DNA from: Oscheius sp. JU75
Taxonomy: Eukaryota > Nematoda > Chromadorea > Rhabditida > Rhabditidae
Assembly (NCBI GenBank): GCA_037178855.1
Contig: JASJZC010000006.1
Location: 8,474,501-8,538,500 of the forward strand
Direction: 5' to 3'
DNA length: 64,000 nucleotides
The notes beneath the pieces were generated by a model, which saw only the letters and a program-made list of their open reading frames with translations, was not told the origin of the DNA and ran no database searches. Position numbers and translations under genes: made by a program. Positions 53,296 through 63,844 of the stretch are shown here, in pieces. Numbering within the stretch: position 1 is the first letter of the stretch; every line of letters begins with the position of its first letter.

Positions 53296-53904
53296 ATGGA
53301 GCAAGGGTACTACTGGATACGACTTCTCGTCTGCGTCCTCCTCTTATCTGGAGCGTTTTGTGCCGCCCTGCCCTCCGAATATGTACAGTATCTATTAAAT
53401 GGTGGGTTCCTTTCCATTACGGCTTATTTTCAAATGGTCGCCTCAAGAAAATGAGCTTACGACCCAATCTGATTGTACTTATGGCGCAGAGGCTGTGTTG
53501 TGTTGCGGCCTTAGGTTCAGTCTCGGGGTTCGGATCCCGGCCCTAAAAATTTGGTTTTCGTTAGAAACAAAAAACATTTTCAGCAGCCAGAGACAACGAA
53601 TTGGGCCGTGTGGAGACGCCAGAAGAGTATGCTTTTTTCCGGATTACGAGGAATGACGTGAGTGTCCTCTTAGAAACCAGAGACTCACCCTGCTAATATG
53701 CCAAGTCTATTTACCTGTGTTGGGACCCCTAAAAATAGCCGCATTTCTCCACGTGGAAAACCGTTTAGAGGGGGAGGTGGATGTTTGTGTGTTTTTAATC
53801 TGGAATCAGACTCATGCCTCGATGAGCTTACAACAAAGAAGCCGTTTCAGATGTCTCGACCGATCGCAGGGCCAGCCGATTTGCCGATGCTCAGATTTGG
53901 ATAG
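53296..53904 (+). CDS. Candidate RFamide (FLP-type) neuropeptide precursor
   Basis: Three exons (53296-53401, 53584-53657, 53851-53904) join in phase to a 77-aa protein. A strong signal peptide, MEQGYYWIRLLVCVLLLSGA, is followed by an acidic spacer (ELGRVETPEEYAFFRITR) and a C-terminal peptide PIAGPADLPMLRFG directly before the stop. LRFG at the end, with Gly as amide donor, is the hallmark of FMRFamide-like peptides; a single Arg (MSR) could serve as cleavage site. The leader follows GTCTTTCAG. Weak point: exon 3 is only 54 bp, and another frame over 53717-54205 is also open with many Cys. AATAAA at 54228 fits the transcript end. The first intron holds a tRNA-like element. Confidence 0.5.
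53480..53543 (+). repeat. tRNA-derived SINE-like element in the RFamide-candidate gene
   Basis: ATGGCGCAGAGGCTG (A-box-like) and GGGGTTCGGATCCCGG (B-box-like), inside the first intron. Confidence 0.6.
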
Positions 53905-54240
53905 AATGTCCCACCCGTACTGTCTAGCCTCCAAATTCTCTCTCGCCTCCGCCGCCCGAAACAGCAAGATCAAAACTCGCAGATATAAATATGTTAATCA
54001 GATTGTACTCGTGCGATGTGAAAGAAGATGGAACAGTCACTGTCATGTGTGTCTCTCTCTACAAAAGAAACAGGGAGAAAAGTGCCAAGAAAAGGGAGGG
54101 AAGACTGACGGATTTGGCTGTAGGAGGTGGCTGTGTGGCCAGCGGATTCGTCTTCTTCCCAAGTTCTTTGAAAATGTTACCGGTTGCTGTCGTGTACTGA
54201 CCTGAAAGTTGTTCTATTAGAAAGATAAATAAATACAGGA

Positions 54241-54303
54241 GGTCCAAACCCGAACCCGGGTCGCTCGGACATCAAGCGAGCGCGCTAATGCCACTGCACC
54301 AAG
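54241..54303 (-). repeat. tRNA-derived SINE-like element
   Basis: Minus strand: TTGGTGCAGTGGCATTAGCG, then a GCTCG/CGAGC stem around CTTGATGTC, then CCCGGGTTCGGG. It has a recognisable D-arm, anticodon arm and T-arm order. It lies just after the end of the RFamide-candidate transcript. Confidence 0.65.
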
Positions 54304-54470
54304 AAGTTAAGAGCGTGCCCGAAAAAGAAGTGGAAGGAAATTTCGACAGAGAGACTGACAATTAGAGACAAACAGAGAGGCAAAGAGACAAAGAGACAGA
54401 GACAGGAAGAGAGGGAAACAGATATATCGAGATCTGTTTCGTCACCGCATACCAATTTTGGGCCTTGAAA

Positions 54471-55039
54471 CTAACCAGATCTCAGAGGCAGTTCTTGGCC
54501 CGAGACGACTGCCTGGAACTCGGCCGGTTCTAAGAACATGTTATATACGAGGAGCTGATTCTCCTACCTATTCCAGAATTGGCTTCTCCCGAGAAGTACA
54601 GCTTTCTGTCACCGGCACACAAAAGGAAGATGACAGATTTCTGACACTGACCATCCAAATTCCATTGCTTGTTCAGAGTATCGGCGAAAGCTTGGTCACC
54701 CTAAGATTCCATAGTGAATTTGAGAAATCAATGAAAGTACCTCTTCTTGCATGATGACCAACACAGGGTCGACGCCCTTTCTGGCACAGAAATTGCCGCC
54801 CGCCTCTTCTGTCCTTGACGCCATTCTGGTCAATTCACTGTTCAGTCGGTACCTCTCTCCCTCGGTCAGAACCTTAATAGCATTGGTCAAACTAGAGTCT
54901 TTTTCGAAACCTCGTCAGGATCACAGACGTTGCTGACCGAACGCATTTTGCATTCTTTGTAGCCTCCTTTTCTCGGGTTCGGGTAGGTGGAGGGGGTCCA
55001 TTGAGAGAAGACGACCGGGAGGAGCAGAAGCAGCCACAT
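54471..55039 (-). CDS. MOLO-1-like TPM-domain secreted protein
   Basis: Four exons (54911-55039, 54741-54872, 54568-54700, 54471-54529) join in phase to 150 aa. Signal peptide MWLLLLLPVVFS, then WTPSTYPNPRKGGYKEC. VCDPDEVLTEGERYRLN and CARKGVDPVLVIMQEE match the TPM fold (TLP18.3/Psb32/MOLO-1), followed by FADTLNKQWNL, CQKSVIFLLCAGDRKLYFS. C. elegans MOLO-1 is a single-pass auxiliary protein of the levamisole acetylcholine receptor. Here the protein ends after LPLRSG and shows no transmembrane segment, so it is either a secreted family member or the model misses a 3' exon. The start codon lies three bases from a GGTTGCAG sequence that is itself part of a tRNA-like repeat. Confidence 0.75.
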
Positions 55040-55040
55040 G

Positions 55041-55094
55041 GTCTGCAACCTTTGGATATCCGGTAGTCGACGCTCTTACCAACTGCGTCGTGAG
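55041..55094 (-). repeat. tRNA-like element abutting the MOLO-1-like start codon
   Basis: Minus strand: GACGCAGTTGGTAAGAGCGT (A-box-like), an anticodon-arm-like GTCGACTACCGG, then AAAGGTTGCAGACC in the B-box position, directly followed by the ATG of the gene. Confidence 0.5.
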
Positions 55095-55099
55095 GAAAA

Positions 55100-58000
55100 A
55101 AAAAGAAAGATCTTGCTTGAGTACTAGAAAAGTGAGATCTGTGTAGTTTATTTACGAAAATGGGGGAGTGGGGGGGCAAAAGACACGACGTTCCCGTTTC
55201 CGTTGATCAGATTATCACCGGGCGCTAAGTTCAACGGTGAAGAGAGACAGAGCGAGATGGTAGAGAAAGACCGACCGGGCGCTCCACAAGCAATAAACAT
55301 GATTGTAACGACGAGAAAATCAATCAGAGAGACCGAGACTGGGAAAAGTAATAAGGAAGAGCGACCAGTTATGGAGGAGAAGAAGCGCTGGGGTCACTAC
55401 TCTCGGTGTAACGGAAACAAGAACAAAAACAAAAAGGAGAAATTGGTAGACGCTGGCAAAAAGTAAGAAGGAAACAATGGAATCAATGGGGTAGGAAAAC
55501 AATCGGACAGTTTAAAGCTACAGAGACCGTTCGTGAGCGACAAGTACGGGGAGCGACAGGGTTTAACATTCCCTCGGGAACGTGACACATTGTGTCTGTC
55601 CAACACAAAAGAGTCGTTTCAGGATGGATTCCCAATTCCGGTGCTGGCAGAATCGATTCGCAGGGGAGAGCAACTGAATGACTGGAACTGTGTCCGAATA
55701 TTTGTCCGCCCTCATGGTGGACCACAATCGAGGGGTTGAACTGCCGCCTGAGCCGATTAGAGTTCCAACGCAAGACAGAGCTAAAGATCGGTGCTTCTGT
55801 CTAATTGTGGGCCGGTCTGTAGGCCCGAACTAGGTTGTTCTTCATCTTGTTAGGCCGAAAATAGTTTTCTAGGACGACAGTTTGCACTGTTCAAGTCAAA
55901 CTTATACTTGGCAGCCGAAGTTAGCAGACGCACGCTTAAATTTTCAATACAAGAGTATTGTGCGTCCCAGCTGAAAATGTACAGCGAGAGTGAGAACCCT
56001 TGCTAAAGGCTTAGTGCCACTACGAAAGTATACTTTATCCGCGTCTACAGTAAAGGTTCAGCTAGAGTTTGAACCATAGCTAACTGCTTAGTGCCGCTAC
56101 TTGGACACAATAAGAATGAACCAGGGCAGATTGACAGAGGAAGTGGCTAGAAGACTTTAAAAATCAGAGATTGCCCGAGATAGGTTGTATGGGGGCAGCA
56201 AGTCAATAACAATATGGATACCGGGGGAGACAGAGAGGCAATGTTTGAAGAGAACAATTTGATGAGGACGACATGGTTATTGCTACAGACTGACTGGCTA
56301 AACGACTGGGTCAGGTTCAAAAACAGAGTTCAGTACAGTAGAACAACGTTCCTATTTAAATTGACGACCTATCCTACCTTTACAATTGGTAAAAGGCGTC
56401 CGTCTGACACATTTCTAATATGGGATAACACTTGACAGTTTTCCTCTCAAGTGTTATTCTAGATTAGAGTTGACAAGACAAGCCAGGACCGTTCAAGTTA
56501 CAAAATAAGCACTGACAGCGTGAGTCGCTCCGCCAGGAGTGTAAGCAGCTGGTAGATGTTACTAGATAGGCTGACAAGAACATGATGGTGTCCAAACCAA
56601 GCCGGTTAAATGCAGCCGCCGAAGGTGGAGGAAAAGAAGGCTGTGAAGCTGGAGGAAAGAGACAAGACTGCCTGCAAGAGGCTCGAGTGGCTGGCACTTA
56701 CCACATTGGGAAGTGTTGGATTCGAAGATGTCTATAAAGTGTCCAACGAAAAGTTTCGTGATGGGACCCCATTCACGATGAAGACGGAACAGGCGCCCAG
56801 CACTGCTGATCAGTGGGAGAATTTGCAACTGAAGTTTTAGAGCACGGTCCTCCTAAAAATCATGCTCAGCGGTGATAGTCGAAATTTCACGTCGACAGAG
56901 ACGGGAGGAGATCCTGTGACTGAACTCAAGTTCATTGTCAAGTCTCTGGTGGGGCCAAGCTAGGAAGACTTGAGAAGGAAACTGTTTTCGAATAAGGGGG
57001 ACAATTTTGGATTGAACACGCTGTTCTACATTGCCACGATAACACTGGAATGCATTTGGGATCTTCGTGAGGTTTGTGCACAGGTAAGAGTGGAGCAGGG
57101 ACAGAGAGACAGAGAGATAAAGAGATAGAAAGACATGCAAGTCGGCAGACAGAGAGATACCTTCATTCCAGAGGCATCAAGCCTCACAAATTTGCCATTG
57201 GTATGCCCGGCTAAGAACTAGAAATTAAACCTAGGCTTCGGTGAAATCGACGTCCTAATCGGTTTCTAAAACTTTCTCCCCATGGTCGAGCCTGTAAGAT
57301 ACTGATAAAAGCTTTGCCAGACCGATACGAACGGGCTAATAAACATCACGGGGCTGTGTATGTGTGTGGTCTTCTGACCGAGGATTCCAACTTTCTCGGC
57401 CTCTTTTTGTCCTGATTCCCACCTTTTTCTGTCTCTGTTAGTAGGAGTACAAACACCAGCCCTCTCGGGTTTTGCAGCTAAAACAAACAGTACCTCTCGT
57501 TCGAGCCCACCCAGGTGGCTTCTTCCTCATTTTGGCGCCATTTATGAACTAGGAAATGAGGTCATTCCTCTATCGGCTCGCAACAGCTGATTGTGACAGC
57601 AATCGATAGTTTTCTGAGCTGTGCACGACAATTTCTCACATTTTCTGAAATCGTGTCGAGGGAAAAATGCTCTTTGCTCGATATAGCTGACCCAAACATG
57701 TTGTGATAACAGTCCCGAGGATATTTCAGACTATTTTTAGGGGTGTTTAGACTCTGAACAGTGAGTAATCCGCTGGAAATCTTGAAATTTGTCCTACATT
57801 TTGCCATTACAGTCTGTTTATTCTCTGCCTCCGTGGGTGGGATGCATTTCAGTCTTTTTGCAGCAAAATATTCTCTCCAATATTGCCCTTTCCCTCCAAA
57901 AAATTGTGTTAGAAGAAGTACTATTCAAGTCCTAAACTATGTAATTTGGTATTAGAGTTGTTGCCCAGACTCATTCGCTCTTATTTCTGGTGGTAAATAC

Positions 58001-58218
58001 CGAAAATCTGCCGTTTTTCAGAAGAACCATGCGAAGTAAACTTTTGAACTGTCGCGCTTTTTGAATCTTCAAACTTTTGACGCGTGTTCGATTTCTATAT
58101 TTTCACTTTTTCTCCCAAACATTCTTTTAATTTTACTCCTTCTTCCAACCAATTTTCACTCTTATATCTTACAAAATTGTTTCCAGAAATATACTAACGT
58201 CTCACAGCCGGTAGCACC
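55100..58218. other. 3-kb region with weak coding hints
   Basis: No gene can be modelled securely. Three plus-strand fragments have splice context: after CGTTTCAG at about 55620 (QDGFPIPVLAESIRRGEQLN); an ATG frame at 56610 (TACKRLEWLALTTLGSVGFE); and a frame at about 56964-57082 reading NFGLNTLFYIATITLECIWD before a GTAAGA donor and a GACAGA-rich intron-like stretch. They could belong to one poorly conserved gene. The SLC44 leader acceptor GTTTCCAG ends at 58186. Confidence 0.35.
56610..57232 (+). CDS. Possible unrecognised plus-strand gene fragments
   Basis: Two exon-like frames (56610-56840, about 56964-57082) and a short terminal frame after ATTCCAG at 57170 (RHQASQICHWYARLRTRN). Supporting signs are the donor GTAAGAG at 57083 followed by the GAGACAGA tract typical of introns here. 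No start or family is certain. Confidence 0.25.
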
Positions 58219-61200
58219 ATGTGCTGCTGCTTCACGAGTTGCTGCTGTGCTTCTAAAGACGATCCACAGAATGAGTTCAGTCCAGACGTTAGTTTTTCCT
58301 TCTTTAAGACATTTTTACGCTCCGAAACATTGTAAATGACGTATGTTTCCAGAAAGGAAAACGGAGCTGCACCGATGTGCCCTGCCTGCTCCTCTTTCTC
58401 ATCTTCTGCGGCGGTCTCGGCGTCACCACGTGGTATGCGCTGTCTCGGGGCGATCCCTACCGCATTCTGTACGGCTCGGACAGCTTCGGCAACACGTGTG
58501 GACGAGAAAATGAGCGCATGATGCTCGTGGACAATGCCACGGGCGAAGTGCGCGAATTTCACCAGTCCGGGCAGGACATGTCCCTCAAGAAGTACCTTTC
58601 CTTGATTTTTTTGGTCAAAATGAACGATGTTCTAGGTACATGTTTCCTATGAATAGCACAAATCCCTTGCACAGTGTCTGGAATTGCGTGGAGCAGTGTC
58701 CTCATGAGGCTATTGGAACTAAATCAGGTGATTTAAGCCCCAAAATGTGACAACTTTCCATTTGCAGCCCTTCTCGACTACGAGAGACGCTCCAACACTA
58801 CATTTTGCATTAAAGACGAGCAAAATCTGCCGTACTGTCCTGTCTTGCCAGTCTACAAGAGCTTCGATCTCGTCCATCGCTGCATTCCGGAGAATCTCTA
58901 CGCGCTCGGTCAAGAAATGGCCAGAAAAGTCGTCGAGATGGACTCAGTTCGAAGTTATCTCTCCGACGTTGTCGTAGCAGGTCCCTTCATCCTAAAAATG
59001 TGCTTAATTGCGCTGGTGATCAGTGCTATTAGCGTCTTTGTCCTGCGCTTCTTCGCCCCAATCCTCATCTACTTCATCTACATTCTGGTCGTGTGCGTCT
59101 TCGTCAGCATCAGTGCCGCCTTTTGGTACTCCGTCTACTTGACGACGATTCCGGATACAAAGAACGGCACAGCTGGCCACAGTAAAGCCGAGGAGGAGCA
59201 GATTCAGGTACATTTTCTGTCTTTCGTCATGTTGCTCTTTTCCCGCCTGTTTGAGCCGGTTTTCTTTTTGAGAACGAGACTGAAAGCCATCTGAGAACAA
59301 ATGCAAAATTGTGGGGCTGTGCCAGAACATCCAGAGCCACACTCCCCGAAATGGAAACCTTCAAAGCTCGAAAAACTGGTTTTTATGACTAAGCCAACAC
59401 TCCAAAACGTTCTGAAGTCAAGGGTTTCATGTAGAGGCAAAAAAATTACCTTCCCAGAGATCGAACACCCTACCTTGTGTTCCATCGCCGGAGCGCTATA
59501 GTCCATTTCCAACGAAAAGCGGCACTTTAAAGGATTGTCGCTCTTTGCGCCAAAAGGCTCCCGTCACGAGTTTTGAAAATTTGGCCAGTCGAACTCTGCG
59601 ACCAAGAAAACCTAATTGGCAACAAATTTAGAAGGAAAAGTGCGCAAACACTGGGCGACGAACATTCAAATTTAGGTGCCGCTCGTCGTTGGAAACAAAC
59701 CGACTGAACTATGTGGTCAAGTTCGCGCCAAAGTTACAATGATGCTAGTGTTCGTTGCTTTTGGACGTTTTAACTGCCTTTGCCGCACTCGATCGCTCTG
59801 AAAAACGGCATAAACACGCGAATTTAACCAGTTTTCCATTCCTGTTTTGCTACTGTTTTTCACATAAATTGAGCTAAGTGGGCGGGCAGTTGTGAAGCCT
59901 CAAACCCTCTCAAAACTGTTAGTTTCAGATCGCCTCCCTCATCAAGCTCGGCGAAGGCAAAATCGACCAATGGCTCCGAATGGAGAATACCAGCCAACTG
60001 ACGCAAATCGGCCTAGCTATCGGAGCCTCCCTCATCACGGTAAGGCTCCCGTTTTAGGACCTGATTCATGTCAGAAATTTCTAGCTTTTTGTCATTTTCA
60101 TCGTGTGGTGTCTGCTGCCGCGCGGGCAGAAGATGATCAAGCTGTTCAAGGAGGCCAGCAAGGCCCTGGCAGCTATGCCCATCCTGCTCTTGCAGCCCGT
60201 CACCACCTCGGCCGTCATCATCCTCATCGCCATGTACACGCTGAGCAGCTGCTTCCTGCTCTATACGGCCGGCGACCCTGTGCCGCAGCTTGTCCAGCTC
60301 CCGGATGGTCGCACAATGACGATTTTGGAGACGACAGTTAGCGAGACACTTCGAGCCATGTTCATCTACCAGCTCGTCGGCTTCGTCTGGCTTTCTGAGT
60401 TCGTCCTGGCCTGTCAGCGACTCTTCATCGCCGGATCCATCAGTCATTGGTTTTTTGACAGGTTTTTCAAAGTTTTTTTTGCCACCAACAGTGGATTCTA
60501 GTCGCGGCCCGGGCTCAGGAAGATCGTCCGTCTGTACGGCCATGTTCAACACATTCCGCTACCACATGGGCTCAGCAGCCGTCGGCTCCCTCATAATCAC
60601 AATCGTCCGAATTCCGCGCTATATTTTGATGTACATCTATGCCAAGTGAGTTTCCGTTTTCTTGTTTTGTAGTGGTTTATGGTCTTGACATTGTGGTCAA
60701 GAATTACCGAAAATTCTTTTAAAAAGCGACAATAGATACTGAGCTTGATACAAAATGCTGAAAATGAACTGTAGATTCCCTATCCTCAATTAAGCGGATC
60801 TTCTTGATTTCGCTGCTTGCTTTGTCTGAAAAGGACCGCTTTACAATTTTCACTTCTAGATCGAGTATTTTCCAGAATGAAGGCAGTGGAAAACCCAATA
60901 ATGAAGAAGCTTCTGGTCTGCTTCATCTGTCTCCTGTCGTGCATCGAGCGCTGTCTCAACTACATCAACTATAATGCCTACACGGTGATTGCCTACAGTG
61001 GTCAGAGCTTCTGTCCGGCTGCTAAAACGGTTCGTTTTTGTTCTAACAACGCTGGCTCAGGATCTTGTAAACGTGTAAACTTGGGGGTATTTCCGACGTC
61101 TTTACTTCTCGAAATGGCTTGTTCAAATATTTGTCACCTACGGGGATCGAACCCGGGTGATTCGGCCCATAATGGCGTGCCTTGGTAATAGGCCACTATT

Positions 61201-61899
61201 CGCTAAAATTTTTGCAGGGTTAGAACTTTGTGAGGCCACAACCGCTTCTTTTAGACTGTTTTGAGACAGAAAACCCCTAAAATTGATTGCACAACCTTAC
61301 TCAGCTTAAAAAAACCTTCACATAATGTTGCTTTACCAAAAAAAAATATGTCCTCGGGCGGGATCGCACCCCTGGCCCCTCGCGTCAAAACCGTAGGTGT
61401 CTACAGTAGGCCACAGGCAGACAGAGGAGAAGGCTGATAGAACAGTTTGAAATAGATTTTTTGCTTTCCAGGCAGTCAACGCTCTCCTGGACAATGCTGT
61501 CGACGTGGCCGCCCTGAATACAGTCGGTGGAGCTGTTCTTTTCCTCACGAAATTCATCGTCTCCACCATTGTCGCCACCATTGCCGCCTATCAGATCTCG
61601 GTACTTTTCATGCTTATTTTCCCATGGAGACTCCACATTTTCAGTCCTTTAATCTCACACATCCGTGGTTGCCTGTGGCCGTCATCTTCATCTGCTCGTA
61701 TCTGATCGCCAACTGCTTCCTCTCGGTCTACGCGATGGCCCTGGACACGCTGTTGCTCTGCTGTGCGGAGGATGCCGACATGGCTCAGCAGGACCACACC
61801 AAAAGGCGTCAGGGACAGGATTTCGAGGAGTTGATGACCATGTCCCGGGCCAGAGGTCGCCGTTATCGAGAAGAAGGTGTCCCGCTCAATGAGCTCTAG
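58219..61899 (+). CDS. Choline-transporter-like protein (SLC44/CTL family)
   Basis: Multi-pass membrane protein; family members transport choline and ethanolamine at plasma and mitochondrial membranes. Ten exons (58219-58287, 58353-58591, 58636-58727, 58768-59207, 59929-60039, 60085-60461, 60502-60645, 60876-61029, 61472-61600, 61645-61899) join in phase to 669 aa, the usual size. Starts with a Cys-rich MCCCFTSCCCAS. Family features: RSCTDVPCLLLFLIF first helix, a large Cys-containing extracellular loop with the sequons NAT, NST and NTT, RYHMGSAAVGSLIITIVRIP, CIERCLNYINYNAYTVIAYS and SFCPAA late in the protein, and a cytosolic tail with ALDTLLLCCAEDADM. Introns at 59208-59928 and 61030-61471 contain a TIR element and tRNA-like elements. 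AATAAA at 62023. Confidence 0.93.
59458..59498 (-). repeat. Decayed tRNA-like fragment beside a TIR element
   Basis: Minus strand GGTGTTCGATCTCTGGG resembles a B-box; the A-box side (TATAGCGCTCCGGCGATGG) abuts the TIR element at 59507. This parallels the arrangement at 47.9-48.4 kb. Confidence 0.4.
59507..59694. mobile_element. MITE-like element, second copy of the CAACGAAWAGCGG family
   Basis: Left end TTCCAACGAAAAGCGGCAC, right end GTGCCGCTCGTCGTTGGAA, inverted to each other with two or three differences; 188 bp, no coding capacity. In an SLC44 intron. Confidence 0.7.
61141..61190 (-). repeat. tRNA-derived 3' half in an SLC44 intron
   Basis: Minus strand CCCGGGTTCGATCCCCG is a perfect B-box; the 5' part (AAGGCACGCCATTATGG) is short and lacks a clear A-box. 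Confidence 0.55.
61356..61412 (-). repeat. tRNA-derived fragment in an SLC44 intron
   Basis: Minus strand TGGCCTACTGTAGACACC and GGGGTGCGATCCCGCCC in tRNA-like order, 220 bp from the previous copy and in the same orientation. Confidence 0.5.
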
Positions 61900-62598
61900 A
61901 GAGAAAAACTCCATGTTCATATTCCTCCCTCCTTCCTTTCCTTTCCTTTCCTTTTCCCCTCCCCCCAAAATTTTAATACAGAATCGGGTCTTCCCCAGCC
62001 ATAAAATTGTGTACGATCTGAAAATAAAAATTTGTGTGTCATAACATTGTTTTGAAGGAGACGGTAGTACTTGCCTTTTCTCTCTGTAACTCTGTTTCTG
62101 ACGAAGAGGATCTGGAGTCCGTACCACTTTGAACGTTCAGCGCTCAGTGTTTGCGCGCGAAGAGGGATTTTCCAGTTTTCGCCTTTTTGACCATTTCCAC
62201 GCCTTTTTTTGATTTTCTGATCGTGTAGTTGAACTCTGAGTGTAAGAAAACTTGTCAACAAATTTGAAGAAAACTGAGTATCTGCCTTAATATAAACTGG
62301 TTGGCTCAATTTTTCGTGCATCCGGCTGTTTAAAAAAATCTTTTCAGGTTTTTCCTTCAAATATGTAGCAGTGGGTCTTCTCTGTAGTAGAATTCGAAAA
62401 CAACGTCAAAACATGGTAAAAACTCCGGCAAACAGGCTAAATTTGCCAAAAAGGCACAATATTAACGCTCAGGTGGTGGCTGGTGTCCCTTTAATACGGA
62501 ATCAAGTGTACCCAGCCATAGAATTGTGTACGGTCTGAGAAAATAAGGAATGCGGCTGCCTCCTGGTTCAGATTGAACAGTTTATTATGCGTCTACCC
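61900..62598. other. Convergent 3' spacer of SLC44 and the membrane-kinase-like gene
   Basis: No coding exon. It contains a direct repeat, CCCAGCCATARAATTGTGTA plus CGRTCTG, at about 61994-62027 and 62513-62547. The first copy includes the AATAAA used by SLC44. Confidence 0.45.
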
Positions 62599-63834
62599 TT
62601 AATTGTAAAAGTTTTGCATCTCCGCATCCTCCAGCTTCTGAATGTTGTCTGGCAGATCTGGTGTCTTGCCTTGCAACAGTACAACTCCACACAGCTTGAA
62701 GTCTCTTTCTGGTCTTGGCACGAAAAAGCGAGAGTCTCGAAGCCCCTTGTTGGCCATCCGGTACTTGTACTCTCCGAGAGCCACCATGCAACAACTAAAG
62801 AAGAATTTCGGGGTTGCGATTGGGTAAAGTGTACCTGAATAGTAGAGCAAAGAGTAGAATCAGGAGGATACCACTTATGATGAGATACTGTGGCTGCGAG
62901 AGGTCACACTCGCATTTAAGCTGAATGAGATAGCGGAAGAAGAGAACGATGCAGTAGCTGAGGAAGAGGAAGGTGGACAATGTGCCGAGGCCGATAATAA
63001 GAAAGACTAGCACGTAGAGGACTGATCGGGATAGGAGGCCTGTATTTGAGACTTATGGCTTCCTCTCAGTCTCTGTCTATCCTATCTCTCCGTCTCTCTG
63101 TTCTTCTGTCTCTTTGTCTCTCGGTTTCTCAGTCTCTGCCTCTCGGTCAATCTAACTGTATCTCTATCTCTCTGCCTCTCTGTCTCAATGTCTCTCGGCC
63201 TCTCTGTTCTGTGTCTCTTTGTCTCCAACAAAAGAAGGACCTACTGAAAAAGTACAGTATCCTCGAAAAGTAATAGCGTAGAGCAGCCAAGAGTCTCGCA
63301 CTCGACGGCTGTATTTTCCTCCTTTTCCGAACATGGATAGTCCGTTTCCGTCGGATAGCCCCATTCTCCAGTGTTTCCATAGGAACGTATCTCATGTCAT
63401 CCGGGATCAGTTCTGTCTCCTCCTCTCTGGGATCCACATAGAGATTTCTCAGGTTCGGAATTCGGGAGGAATCTCTCCGCATGTCTCCCTCTTCCTCATC
63501 AAATTGGTTCACAACTAGGGTGGGGATGGTGGGACCATTGGCGCTGGTGGATGGTTCCATTTCCTCATCGATTATGCTCAGAAGAGCTCTCGAAGTGGGC
63601 CGATCGTCCACGTCTCTTTCTAGCATATGGTCAACAAGACGGGCAGCTCTGTCAGAGCAGGTCGGTATTAGAACTTCCGATTCGTATGGAAGCCACTGTA
63701 AGCGGAAAAATGAACAGAAATATTGTCAAAAGCCTACATTCTCTTCCGGTCCAGTTGCTCTGTCAATAACCTCAGTCAAAACTTCTTTGACAAGTCCGAA
63801 ATACTCGAAGTGAGGAGGATATTTTACTAGCATT
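62599..63834 (-). CDS. Membrane protein with a kinase C-lobe-like segment, 3' part only
   Basis: Four exons visible (63738-63834, 63245-63695, 62835-63039, 62599-62794) join in phase; the 5' part lies beyond the window. The first visible residues (MLVKYPPHFEYFGLVKEVLT, then LVDHMLERDVDDRPTSRALL) resemble the last helices of a protein-kinase C-lobe, with the conserved Arg of subdomain XI in DDRPT. A linker with acidic clusters and a basic patch (RRKRTIHVRKRRK) follows, then hydrophobic segments YVLVFLIIGLGTLSTFLFLS, YCIVLFFRYLI and YLIISGILLILLFALLF, and a soluble C-tail ending DAEMQNFYN. Kinase identity is inference from a short segment; the catalytic motifs would be outside the window. A GTCTCT tract fills an intron at 63065-63230. 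Confidence 0.6.
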
Positions 63835-63844
63835 CTGTAAACTG

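Noticed and set aside
53717-54205. 162-codon Cys-rich open frame downstream of the RFamide candidate
   Set aside because: It has no start or good upstream acceptor in phase and overlaps the likely 3' UTR. I kept the model ending in RFG, but this frame remains the main rival.
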